This document shows, piece after piece, positions 36,341 through 47,243 of a stretch of DNA of 64,000 nt. The stretch is from Cryptomeria japonica (taxonomy: Eukaryota > Streptophyta > Pinopsida > Cupressales > Cupressaceae): positions 139,664,849 through 139,728,848 of the forward strand of contig NC_081410.1 of assembly GCF_030272615.1 (NCBI RefSeq). The letters run 5' to 3'. Both the position numbers and the translations under genes were made by a program. Under the pieces are notes generated by a model. It ran no database searches. It saw nothing but the letters and a program-made list of their open reading frames with translations, and was not told the DNA's origin. Each line of letters starts with the position of its first letter. Position 1 is the first letter of the stretch.

Positions 36341-38156
36341 TAAGCTACCCCTTCTTATGTTTGATGGTAAAGGTGAAGGATTGGAGGTATTCCATCCATT
36401 TTAGATGCCTTTTACTTATCTTCTCTTGAGTGTTAATGTAACTCAATGCCTGATTGTTAGTGAACACTACAAATTCCTTTGGAAGTAGGTAATGCCTCCA
36501 TTTCTTTAATGACTGCACTAATGCATACAACTATAGGTCATAAGTTGAGTACTTCTTCTTTGCTTCATTAAGCTTCTCATTGAAAAATTCCATAGGTCTT
36601 CCCTCTTGACTCAACACACCACCTACTGCAATTCCACTTGCATCACACTCCAAAGTGAATAGCTTATCAAACGTAGGTAGGAGAAGGATAGGTTTTGTGG
36701 CTACTTCCTATTTCAACAATTGAAATGCTTTGTCTGCCTACTCATTCCATTTAAACTTAGTTTTCAAACCTCCCTTAATGGTGTCAAGGACTGGTGCACA
36801 TTTACCACTGAAATTCCTCACAAATTTCCTATAGAATTGAGCTAATCCATGGAAACTTCTAACTTTAGTCCCTGTTTTAGGTGCAGGCCAATTCAAAATT
36901 GCCTCTACTTTTCTTGGATCCATCTTCAAGGTTCCTTTGGACACCACAAATCCTAAGTAAACCAGCTCTTGTTTCAAGAAGTCACACTTCTCAAGGTTGA
37001 TGGATAGTTTCTCCTCATGCAACCTTTCTAAAACTAACCTCAAATGCTCAAGGTACTCTTCTTTGGTTCTGCTATAGATGAGAATGTCATCTATGTACAC
37101 TACCACAAATCTGCCTATGAACTCTTTCAACACCTCATTCATCAACCTCATGAAGGTGCTTGGAGCATTAGTAAGCCCAAATGGCATCACAAGCCATTCA
37201 TACAATCCATCTATGGTTTTAAAAGCAGTCTTCCTCTCATCACCCTCCTTAATTCTTATCTGGTGATAACCACTTTTAAGGTCTAGCTTGGTGAAATACA
37301 TAGCCCCTCCTAAACAATCCATCAGATCCTCTATTCTAGGAATAGGAAACCTATACCTTATGGTAATCCTATTGATTTCTCTTGAGTCAGTGTATAGTCT
37401 CCACTTACCTCCTTTTTTTGATGCTAGCACTACCGAGACTGCACATGGGCTAATGCTCTTCTTAATCAGTCCTTGTTCCAATAACTCCTGCCCTTGCCTT
37501 GCTACTTCCTTATTCTGGTTAGGTGTGAGCTTATATGCAACCTTGTTAGGTAAGGATGCACTGGGAACAAAGTCTATCTGATGACTTATAGACCTTCTTG
37601 GTGGGAGTGTTGCAGGTGCTCCATCACTCACTATGTCCTTAAACTCTTGCAACATCTGCTTCACCTCCTTGGGTACTTCTGCCTGCAACTTGTCTTCTTC
37701 CTCCCTTGGCTTCACAAAGATGGCACACTTCACTATCTCCTCCTCATGTAGCAAACTCAAGAGTTCCTTACCAGTAGCCATTAAAACACTAGGTGTTTTT
37801 GAAGTGCCCTCTTCATCCTCTGTCAAAGACTGAATCTTGAAAGTCTTATTGTCCTTCTTGAATGATATGGAGTTCTCCTCTCCATCATAGATCACCTTCC
37901 TATCAAATTGCCAGGGTCTTCCTAGAAATAAATGACATGCATCCATAGGCAACACCTCACAAAGGATCTTGTCCTTGTATCCTCCAATAGAAAACTCTAC
38001 CCAAGTCTGCTCATTGACTAGCACACTCTGTCCTTTGTTCAACCAAGTCACTTTGTAAGGATTGGTGTGGGGTATTCTTGTGAGTTTCAACTTTCTCACT
38101 ACCTCTTCTGAGATGATGTTGTTAGTTGAGCCTGTATCAACTATCACCTTGCACAC
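36341..38156 (-). pseudogene. pol: Chromovirus protease, RT and RNase H
   Basis: Protease: CKVIVDTGSTNNIISEEVVR (DTG active site) and LFLGRPWQFDRKVIYDG. RT: KKGGKWRLYTDSREINRITI, FTKLDLKSGYHQIRIKEGDE, WLVMPFGLTNAPSTFMRLMN and VVVYIDDILIYSRT (YIDD box), then LNWPAPKTGTKVRSFHGLAQ. After a stop near 36736 RNase H follows (TLECDASGIAVGGVLSQ; VFTNNQALSYINTQEKISKR). The ORF 38156-36738 is open for 472 codons, the best preserved coding stretch in the window. Confidence 0.94.
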
Positions 38157-38897
38157 TTAACCTAGAACTTTGCATCTCACCCTAAACAATGCTCTCCTAT
38201 GTTTGGGTTCCTCCTTAACTGACTGTCTGATCAGAATCCTATTGAACATCATATTCTCACCAACTTTTAATTCAATCTGGTCCACATTCGGTGTCTTGCT
38301 GCTTGAAGAGTCTTCTTGTGCATAAACAACCCTCTTTCCACTATTTGATGAGGTAGGCTTGTCAAGACATCTATATGTCGGGTGTCCCAATTGTCCACAA
38401 TTGTAACACTTCATAGTTGCAAAATAGGAGTTACCTCTACCGGTACTTCTACCCCTATTTGGACCACCTTGTGCACCTCTTCCTCTAGAATGCCCTCCTC
38501 TGAGATTGGTTTCACTATCATGCTTAGTCAACTTGGCTTCTCCTTGGTTCCTTGGCTTATTTGTCTTGCTTTGGTAACCACCTCGGTGATTCACTTGGTC
38601 TCTACCTCTACCTCTACCCCTGTTATGGGAGTCTCCTTTCCTTTTGTTCCTCTCTTCTACCTCCTACACTGAAGAGTTACTTTACCCTTGGTGTCTTCAT
38701 CCCAAGGTTCATGTGTTATCTGATCCACCACTTCCTATAGTTTATCCCTTATCTCACTCATTGTTGCTTCAAGGAGTCTATTCTTCTCCTTCTATTCTTC
38801 CACCTCTCTAGCCAGCTTTGCATTAGTAACCATTTTGCTCTCCCCTACTGATTCACCAGTATATAGAGACATACACAGTCCAACAAGTCTTTCACTT
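38157..38897 (-). pseudogene. gag: Chromovirus gag remnant (zinc knuckle, capsid missing)
   Basis: From 38594: an Arg/Gly-rich segment (GGHSRGRGAQGGPNRGRSTG) and the knuckle CYNCGQLGHPTYRC, joined in frame to protease except for one stop at 38157 (Gln codon lost). Between the PBS and this segment there are only about 100 codons, with a coiled-coil-like piece (LLEATMSEIRDKL), three stops and a frameshift. The usual 200-250 residue capsid domain is absent, so this copy, or its subfamily, is gag-deleted. Confidence 0.8.
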
Positions 38898-38909
38898 GCT
38901 CTGATACCA
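38898..38909 (-). other. Chromovirus primer binding site (initiator tRNA-Met type)
   Basis: Minus strand TGGTATCAGAGC, three bases inside the LTR end (CCCATCA, then GAT). It is the same PBS type as in the copia elements here. Confidence 0.9.
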
Positions 38910-38912
38910 ATC

Positions 38913-40511
38913 TGATGGGATGGGGTTTGGGATAGACTAGCCTAGTCTATGCTCTTGGATCCTTTCCTTGGATCACCTAGTGTTCTCCTCACACCCTAGG
39001 GTCTCTAGGACTTCCTTTGCTTGAGGAATCCCCTGAAATTGCCCAATCCACCCACCAATGAGTTGCTTTGCTACTCCTAAAGTCTCACCTACTCATGAGA
39101 CTCAAAATTCCTTACCATGGCTAATAAGGGCTAATCTTGTTCCACACATTCCAAGGTCTTAGCAAAGGTTGTTTCAGGCATTAAACCATGTTTTACATCC
39201 CTCCATGTGCTCCCAAGAAGTTGCTACCTTCATCCTTTCTACCGATTTCATTGTTTTGTGATTTTGCTTACAAAACAAGGCTACAAGGATTAGGACCAAT
39301 TAGGCCTCCTAACCGGTCTTCTAGGGCTTTCTCTCACAAATGATGCATACACAACCCAAACTCCAAAAATGGACTACCAATCAATTGGCAAGGGCTCAAG
39401 GATTTTCTAGGTTTTGGGCCTCCAAGTGGCCGTACAGTGCCTAGGGCAAATTTTGGGGTTTTACAAGGGTTTTATGAGGGTTTTGTAGTCTTCCTGGGTC
39501 ACAGTGAAGGTTTTGTGTGTTAGCCACCTTTTTTGGATTGGTGGAGGCTCCTCCTTCACACCAATGCTACTTCAAACACTCCTCTACACTTCCTCCAAAG
39601 GATGCACTCTCCACTATTCAACCTTGCTCTCCAAGACCTCTGCAATCTGACCTCTCCTAACCAGGCACTGTCCAGTCTTGCCTAGGAGTACGTCTTTTCT
39701 TGGCCTTCCTACATTTTGAAGGGCCCTGCTTGCTTGGGACTACTATACAGGGTCTTCACATCCATTCCCCATGTTTTCATGGTGGTTCCACAATGGGGAA
39801 TGGAGTTAAGACTTCATTTACACAATCCAGTCCAAAACTAGACAGTAAGAAGATAGTTTGCAAACTATTTACAAACTCACACAATCTGCAAGTAAAAACC
39901 TAAACTAATTTCTTGAATTGAAAGTATTTACAACATGAAAGACAAACCACACAGATTTAGATGTTTCTCAATCCATTAACTTGCTTATTTTCTTCATTCA
40001 AACTGACTGGTAACAGTTTCACAGTCTTAGTCTGTTATGCTTGCTAAGGCCATACAATGTCTGATAACCAACCCTTTCATTTAGGGTGTGTAAGTACTTA
40101 TACTACCTATACCTCAGTTTGTGTGCCCAAACTAGGGTTTTCCATGCTAACCTAAAGAATTTGACATTATGGTGGAAAAGTTGCTTGACAACTTTTAAAA
40201 GTTGTCATGCAACTTTTGAGGAACTTTCCCAATGTTGCTTTTCATGATTCCTAGACCCACAATGGGCCAACCTAAGGACACCACCATGCTATAAAAGACC
40301 CCTAAACACTTCCAAGACACACATACCCTCCATTTTCAAGAAAATCATAATCTTGACTCATGACCCCTAAGATCTCCACTAGGACCCTAACTAGGACCTA
40401 GTCTAGCACACATGAGCTCATAGCTCTTATTCATGTACAATGGCTTCATAAGAAACATAATACCAACAAAAAAAAGAAAGAGAAAGAGTTTAGAAGGGTG
40501 CTCCTACACTA
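38913..40511 (-). repeat. 5' LTR of the chromovirus (right)
   Basis: TGATGGGATGGGG to CTCCTACACTA, 1,599 bp, with a single copy of the 208 bp block that is doubled in the left LTR. The terminal CA is changed to TA by a transition; the flanking GTGAG fixes the end. Confidence 0.92.
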
Positions 40512-41574
40512 GTGAGCCACCGGTAGCTGAGCAAACTGATAACACACAAGAGAAACCGACAGATGATAACACAGGAGAACAGATAGAGCAACAAGAAGAG
40601 CAACAGGAACAAGAATAGGCTCTGGAATAGGTACAGGAACAGAGTCATGAGGAAACAATACAACCGACAATAGGAGAAGTACACAAACCATTGCTTAAAA
40701 AAATGCAAACACATACAAACCTACCAGAGGTCACAACAAGCTTGGTTACTTCCTCCACCGGCGGAATTCAGAATGTTGGTTCCTCCTCAGTAGGCAACAA
40801 ATCAACAAATGTAACTGAAGTAATTTTGGATTCAATCAAAAGGATAACAGATTGTAGTTCATAGGCTTATAAAGCCATAGTTGACACAATCCCAATTTTG
40901 AAGGTAATTGCTCCTAACTGTAACATAAGCAATAAAGATTCTGTAGGACAACTTGATACTTTGTGTAAATACATCACTGAGAACACAATAACTATTGAGA
41001 AAATAAAGGAAGAGACTTTGAAGGACAAGGTAGAAATTGAAAAGCAGAATTTTTTTGAATATCAGATAAAGAAGTGTACTAGGGAATTTGACACGCTTCT
41101 ACCGAAATTGTGTAACTTGTTAAAGGAATACAAAACTTTGTACAAAGACACCTTCAATACAAACTTTTTGATAGTAGACATAGATAAGAAGATGAGCAAG
41201 GTATAGGATGAAATCAATAAACTTGCTGATAATTTTGTTAACTCACCTGATACATTATCAGTTTTTGAGCAAAGGATAACAAATTTTGAGGAAGAGTTAC
41301 TTAGTTAGAAAGAGAAAAGGAGAGAATAGTGAATAAGGAAAAGCATCTGAGACTAAAACTGAGTCCAAGATTGGACTATCTAGCATCATTGCGGAAGGAA
41401 ATATCTGAGGCACTGATACAGGGACAGAAAACACTAGCAGACCATATGCAGCACCTCACTGGTACAATTAAAAGAATAGAGACAACAATAAGAGACAGTA
41501 AGAAGTTTATGGAAAGTATAAACTTGATTTTGACAGATCTATTTCAGATTGTAACTACCCAGTTACAAGGTTGA
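40512..41574 (+). pseudogene. Element B ORF2, 3' part
   Basis: Resumes after the chromovirus with EPPVAEQTDNTQEKPTDDNT and a Gln/Glu-rich run, then a long helical region (ILKVIAPNCNISNKDSVGQL; TITIEKIKEETLKDKVEIEK; YQIKKCTREFDTLLPKLCNL; MNKEKHLRLKLSPRLDYLAS; QHLTGTIKRIETTIRDSKKF) ending at 41574 about 220 bases before the LTR. Stops near 40618, 40630, 40863, 41205 and 41307 and a shift near 41310. Together with 30756-32974 this gives roughly 1,090 codons. The Gln/Glu and coiled-coil composition suggests an assembly or scaffold role, which is only inference. Confidence 0.7.
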
Positions 41575-41795
41575 AACTACAAACTCTACTGACATCTTGA
41601 AAACCTTTGTCATTGATGCCAAAGGGGGAGTAGTGGTATGAGAAAATTCAATAGCACAGGAAAGAAAATTCAATATCACAAGAATCATATGCTCAGAGGG
41701 AGCACACATTTTTGGTAACATTTTTGGACTTCACATTTTTGGATACACTTTTGAAATTTCTCATGAGTGTTGTCATCAATGCCAAAGGGGGAGAT
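41575..41795 (+). other. Element B pre-LTR segment and polypurine tract
   Basis: Two near-identical phrases, TTGATGCCAAAGGGGGAGTA (near 41614-41635) and ATCAATGCCAAAGGGGGAGA (41775-41794), each contain a polypurine tract; the second abuts the LTR. The first sits just after the ORF2 stop. Copia element 1 has the same duplicated arrangement. Confidence 0.8.
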
Positions 41796-42600
41796 TGTTG
41801 GCATATTCACACTCCAATGAGACATTATATGTGATTGAAGGTTTTGTCATTGATGGCAACCTTACAATCCTATGGCACCGGCAAGGCATTACACTGGCAA
41901 GATAGTTCACCAACATCAACAGATCACACTCTACACTGGCACTCAGACCACCGACACCGGCACAGAGAAAGGAAGCATACCGACACAGAGGCTGATAGGA
42001 TTTTTGATATATTATATTTTGTTTATTATTGTAAAAAAATTGTAAGCTGACTTGGCAAGTTGTAAAATGACTCTTATATATAAGAGAGATCATTGTAGAC
42101 ATTTTGTAAGTGAAGAGAAAAAGAAAGATATTAGGCAGACCTATTATGTGAAATATAGGTTAAAGGTTTTATGTAAAGAACAGAGCAGAAAACGGTACTG
42201 GATCTGGCATTATAGATGCTATTGTAAATCAGTACAAGATATTGGATTTGTATAATCCACATTGTAAGTCAGTGAGACTTCCCATTGAGCAGTGAGCTCT
42301 AGGCAATTGGCCTTCTTTCATGTGCAAACCCCTCTTGTAAGTAATATTCTCTTATTGGCCAGCAAGTGAATATTGTGGGTCACAAATCCCACCGAGGTTT
42401 TTCCCACATTGGGTTTCCTCGTTAAATCCTTGTGTCATGGTGTTCTTTTCATGTGGATGCTTTTAATTCTGTTTATTGCATTATTTCTTGCATACCAATA
42501 CACTGTTATAATATGTTCTACATGTTTTAAGTTAAGAAATTCAATTCACTGGCTAGATACTGATTCACCCCCCCTCTCAGTATTTGTGGGAATCCTAACA
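41796..42600 (+). repeat. 3' LTR of element B
   Basis: TGTTGGCATATTCACACTCC to GGGAATCCTAACA, 805 bp. A TATATATAAG box near 42075 and the block GAGCAGTGAGCTCTAGGC with TTGGCCTTCTTTCATGTG (42283-42325) correspond to those of the LTRs of A and copia 1. CTGATTCACCCCCCCTCTCA lies 40 bases before the end. Confidence 0.92.
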
Positions 42601-42628
42601 ATATATGTATATATATGTATATATATAT

Positions 42629-42659
<31 letters not shown>

Positions 42660-42691
42660 GTGTGTGTGTATATGTATATATATATATACAT

Positions 42692-42733
<42 letters not shown>

Positions 42734-42755
42734 GTGTGTGTGTGTGTGTGTGTAT
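42601..42755. repeat. Compound (AT)n/(GT)n/(CA)n microsatellite after element B
   Basis: Runs of TATA, then TGTG, then TATA, CACA, TATATA and TGTG. The (CA)n-(TA)n-(TG)n part (42695-42755) is self-complementary and could fold into a long hairpin. It abuts the LTR end directly. ORFs called across it are low-complexity artefacts. Confidence 0.92.
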
Positions 42756-43139
42756 AGTTGAACAATATGCATTCAAATGTTGTGTATGGTTATAACATAT
42801 AATAGATTAGATAAGAAGTCTGTGTAGAGAGATAGGGAGATTTTAAAAAAGACTTAGATTGTCCTTTTTAACAAGCTTAACATCAGTCTTTCAAAGTAAG
42901 AGAATGAATTCTTTTTCTAGTTGATTTCTCTTTCAATTTAACTACCTTCTTAAGGCATTATCAAGTATATGTATATATACTATTTCAAATAAATAAGATT
43001 CATGATTTTTTTATTAGAGAGAAGTTTATTTCAAATAATTTAGATTAATTTTCTATACAATTATAAATAAATAAGTCTCATCTTTGATATAAAAACTCGA
43101 CAATAATACTCTAGCAAGTTTTGATTCTTGATGGAAAGA
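42756..43139. other. Unassigned AT-rich sequence
   Basis: No gene or repeat recognised. The boundary with the truncated copia at about 43140 is inferred from where protease homology ends. Confidence 0.45.
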
Positions 43140-45538
43140 ACAACACAACTTACCACAACCGTTAATCATGATAGAGGAGTTGTCACCAAACCAGACAGAA
43201 CCACCATTCCAGTCATCAAGCTTGATAAATGTTTTCTTGTCTCTGGTCATGTGATTTGAGAAGCCACTATCAACTACCCATAAATTCTTCTTTTCAGCAT
43301 GTAGAGCAGTCTACACAATCAAGCTTGACTCTGTCTTGTTCTTCTCCTTCTCTATCTAAACCTGTTTCTCTTCTTTCTTCTCCTCTTCTGTCATCTTGTG
43401 TTCAGGTTTAGTCTCTATCTTTTGATGTAGTACTATTTTCTTTTGCTTGCCAGTTCTCAGCTTACAATGCCTTGCTATGTGACCAAAATTTTGACACTTG
43501 TAACATGTTACATTAGCATTGAAAGATGTATCCAAAGCATTCTTGTAGGATGTCTACACATTTCTCCTACACTCATAACTCTTATGACCAAACTCATTGC
43601 AATTATAACATGTGACATTTGTACCTTGTAATTCAACAAATGAGTTTCTACTCTCAAAATTGGGGTTTACATTCATTTTCCTATAATTTGTCATTCTATG
43701 ACCGAACTTATTATACTAGTGACAATAACCATGAAAGTTTGGAACATACCATTTAGATTGTCTTGGTCCTGCAAATGACTTCCTTATTGGGGGTCTTCCT
43801 TTCATGTTGCAAACTCTGGTAAAATCCTTCATGATCAGCTCTTGCATTTCTCCTTGGATCTGTATTGAGTATGGTCTCTGGTACATTGATTATGTATACA
43901 AGTTTATGTGATGGTTCTTAACAGCATCTTCATATGCCTTCTTACCAATATCTTTGCTACCATGAATGTCTTCTTCTCTTCACCTTCATTTGAAGAAGTA
44001 AACAATATCTCCTTACTAGATGTGTCTTTGCTATTTGAACTTTGACCCTCTTCAAATCCTAAGCCACTAGTATCTTTAGATTGCTTCTGTTTGCTCAACA
44101 TCTTGTCTAAATCTTCGGTGCTACCTTCATATTTTCTTCTCACTTTCATCTCTTCCTTTCTTTTCTCTAATTCCTTCCGGAGCTTGACAATTTCTTCTTC
44201 TAGGTTCTGATGCTCCTTCTCCTTTTTACTCAAGTTTGTACTAGTAACTTCATAGATCCTTTTAGCCTCTTCCAATTCAAGTTTTAGATCTAGAATTGTT
44301 TTCTTGGATTCTTCAAGAGATTCTTCCAACAACTCTTGCTCTTTAGCTGTAGCCTTTTTCACCTTCTTCAGATCTCTTCTTGTTTTCTTTAGTTCTTCCT
44401 AGGCATTGATGAGCTTTGCTTCAAGGTCTACTTCTCCTTCTTCCTCTTCTTCTTCTCCTTCTTCAGATGCCGAAACCTCTTGAACCATAAAGAGGTTTGC
44501 ACTAACTTCATCTTCACTGCAACAATCATCTGAGGCACTTTCCTCATATGTGGTATCATTTTCATGTGTAAAATGACTGCTCTGCTTCTGGTAGCCTCTT
44601 CTACCATGTTGATAGACATTCTTCTTCCTATCCTTACCATATGATCTGCTACCACTTGATTGATCATCTTCATTCTTATCAGCATTAGGACATTTAGCAG
44701 CAAAATGTCCAATCTTTCCACAGTTGAAACACTTCAAAGGCAGCTTGTCTTTATACTTGCCTGAACCCGTCTTGAGTCTTCTGACAAAGTTTGCCATGAT
44801 GTCATCAGAGTTTTCATCGATTCCATCATGAGTAGACTCTTCTTTTCCTTTTCTTGATGTTTTGAATGCAGCTTCTTTCTTCACAACCTTAGTACTGGTA
44901 GTCCTCATTTCATAGGTAGTTAGAGAACCATACAACTCATCCATTGTAAAGACTTTTAGATCTTTTTCTTCTTCTATTGCTGAAACCTTTGTATCATAAG
45001 TAGGTGTGAGGGATCTAAGTACTTTATTCACTACCACCTCATCTTTTATTTCTTCTCAAGCCCTCTAATGGTGTTTGTTGTTTCATCAATCCTTTGAAAA
45101 TAGTCAACAATCTTCTCTTCCTCTCTCATCTTCAAACCCTCAAGCTGTGCTCTTGATCAATGTCTGTAACTTGGCTTCCTTGACTTTAGCATCGCCTTCA
45201 AATATTTTTTGCAACTTATCCCAAGTTGCTTAGGCAGATGAGCAATGCATGACCTTAACAAACTCATTATCAGATAGCCCACTAAGAATAGCATTTTTTG
45301 CCTTAGCATTGTTCTCATGTTCCTCCTTAGCATATGGATCAGTAGGAGGATTATTAGGGACCGTATACCCATTCACAACTGACATCCATACATCATGACC
45401 TAGAGAGGACAAATGGGTTTCCATTCTTCTACTCCAAAAGGTATAATTGACACCATCAAACATAGGTGCTTTTGAGGAGGTGGATTCATTTCTTGCCATT
45501 GTGAACACTTGACAGGATCTACCCAAGCTAGAGAACAC
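43140..45538 (-). pseudogene. gag: Element C gag and protease start
   Basis: MARNESTSSKAPMFDGVNYT with FWSRRMETHLSSLGHDVWMS is the copia capsid (UBN2-type) start; ATWDKLQKIFEGDAKVKEAK and IVDYFQRIDETTNTIRGL continue it, with a stop near 45238 and two frameshifts. VNKVLRSLTPTYDTKVSAIE and FTMDELYGSLTTYEMRT end the capsid. The knuckle CFNCGKIGHFAAKC (about 44730) is followed by acidic and coiled-coil segments (LEESLEESKKTILDLKLELE; DTSGLGFEEGQSS), then degraded knuckles CYNCNEFGHKSYEC and CYKCQNFGHIARHC (43620-43480). Protease starts at about 43275: LWVVDSGFSNHMTRDKKTFI with VWFGDNSSIMINGCGKL (DSG site). The homology ends there. Confidence 0.87.
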
Positions 45539-45560
45539 TTTGACACAATAGGGTACCTAT

Positions 45561-45572
45561 TCTATGATACCA
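45561..45572 (-). other. Element C primer binding site
   Basis: Minus strand TGGTATCATAGA two bases inside the LTR; it is the initiator-Met type TGGTATCAGAGC with changes near the end. Confidence 0.8.
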
Positions 45573-45574
45573 AT

Positions 45575-47243
45575 TGTTGGACACAATGGATCACTAAGAG
45601 GGGGGTGGATCAGTGATCTAAACAATTTTTACTTAATCAAAGCTATACCGGTTCATATGAAATACACAAAATGCAAACCCGTTACCAAAGCAATGCAAAC
45701 AAAGTGTGTAGGAGAAATAACTAAAAGATTAATACAACACATAACACCAAATGTACGAGGAAAACCCAATGTGGGAAAAACCTCGGTGAGAATAGTTCCA
45801 GGAGATCTTTTGCTCCAATCCAGCCTCACAATGAAAAGATTTGATTACAAATTTTAGGGCACCAACCCAAGGAGCACCAACCCCTACACAATTTATAGGC
45901 TACAACATAAAGGAGCTACAACCCCTGCACTAAGCACCTACTCAGTGAAAACAATATAAAAATTCATATACACAAATGAGATCCTTGTTGCAAATGAAGT
46001 TTTGCAACCCTTCAATACTCTGCTCTACCAGTTTCAATCTTATTGGTTTGTGATCACTCCACACACACTAGAATTGAACATATCTATTGATTCTAACTCC
46101 GCTCAATCTTCTCTCCCTCTTTCTATCGAATTCAACTTACGCTTGATCACACTTTATTAAGTTCTATCTCAGTCGGTTTGTCACCTCTACATTCTGCATT
46201 CTCTGTCGGTTTGTTCCTTACACCGGTTTACCCTGCTTCTCCTTACTGGTACAATATTCACTCACAAAAACTTCAGATATTTTTCTCTTCATCTCTCAAA
46301 CAACAATGTCACTCTATCCTTTACACTTCAGTAACAACTTCTATCTGTCTTAGGTCATCATATTTAAACTGAATCTTTTCCTGCCAAGAATCAATTCAAA
46401 CAAAGGGCAACTAGGGTTTCTTCCACTGATCATGAGACACATCAAATCAAATCAGATCTCCTTCCAGAGATCGATCACCTGCAACAAATCAATCAAGATA
46501 TGCCAATCTCGCAGCTCCCAAAACACATATGCTAAGTTTAGCAAACACGACCCTATCTATTGACCTGCATCTGTCAAACTCCATAATGTCTCAGCTATTT
46601 CCTTTGACAAGCGAGCACAAAGATCAGATCGTCCTTCTCTGATCAACTCACCTAGCTGCTCCTTCAATCTTCTTCAAGCCGCGAACACCTGCAATCAATT
46701 CATGATTTTTCCAATCACATTAAATGTCGACCTGTCATACCTACCATGCCTTATTGATGCACACACTGACCTCTGCCTTTTTGCCAAATGGAATCCACCT
46801 GTCAAACATGCTGACAATCGACCCACCGACATTGAGTCAGTTCATGCTCATTCATTCAGCAAATACTCATACTGGCATAAACCCTTACCGGTAAAACCTT
46901 CTCCTGCTGCTATCCGGCAACATACATTACACCGGTAACTCAACTTCACCTCCGGTGGTTTGTGATCTCTTTGACACTCTGCCTCTTCATCACAATCATT
47001 ATCACAAACAAATAACCAACCTACATACCGGTTACAACTTGTCATGCCAACACACAACTTCATATCACCTCTTACTAGTGATGTCACTGACAATCTCAAT
47101 ACTTTCTTGTCTTCCACCATACTGGTTGACATGCCTTCATGTTAATCTTCTTTATGCTGGTTCAATCTTCTTCATACCAGGTTGACATACCCTACTAGTA
47201 GCCTGTAATACTGGTTGACATCAATGAAAACTCAATGCCAACA
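45575..47243 (-). repeat. 5' LTR of element C
   Basis: On the + strand TGTTGGACACAATGG to AATGCCAACA, 1,669 bp. Close to the PBS it has GGGGGGTGGATCAGTGAT, the same poly-C/'TGATCCAC' signature as the other copia-type LTRs. Small ORFs inside (45564-45857, 46178-46372, 46702-46938) have no support. Confidence 0.85.

Larger units (their letters stand above)
32975..40511 (-). mobile_element. Chromovirus (Ty3/gypsy) inserted in element B
   Basis: Both LTRs (32975-34780, 38913-40511), target duplications, an initiator-Met PBS, zinc-knuckle gag remnant, protease, RT, RNase H, integrase and a chromodomain are present, all on the minus strand. The internal region is only 4.1 kb, because nearly all gag capsid sequence is missing. 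Point stops and a frameshift before integrase make it defective. It is younger than element B, which it interrupts. Confidence 0.93.
29526..42600 (+). mobile_element. Element B: non-autonomous copia-type retrotransposon, 5'-truncated
   Basis: A second copy of the element A family, in + orientation: ORF1 (coiled coil and four zinc knuckles), a roughly 300 bp spacer, a very long ORF2 (interrupted by the chromovirus at 32975-40511), PPT and 3' LTR. Without the insertion it is about 5.5 kb. No pol domain is found anywhere between ORF1 and the PPT, so the lack of pol in element A is not caused by the window edge alone. The 5' LTR and PBS are missing. Confidence 0.85.
43140..47243 (-). mobile_element. 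SIRE-like copia element, 5' part only (element C)
   Basis: Minus strand: LTR 47243-45575, PBS next to it, gag (capsid, knuckle, coiled coil, more knuckles) and the beginning of protease, then the homology stops. Integrase, RT and the other LTR are absent, so the copy is 3'-truncated. Its gag, with a second coiled-coil and knuckle module, is the best local match to ORF1 of elements A and B. Confidence 0.85.

Noticed and set aside
42373-42795. 140-codon ORF with His/Thr and Cys/Val repeats
   Set aside because: Half lies in the 3' LTR of element B and half in the compound microsatellite; composition is that of CA/GT repeats.
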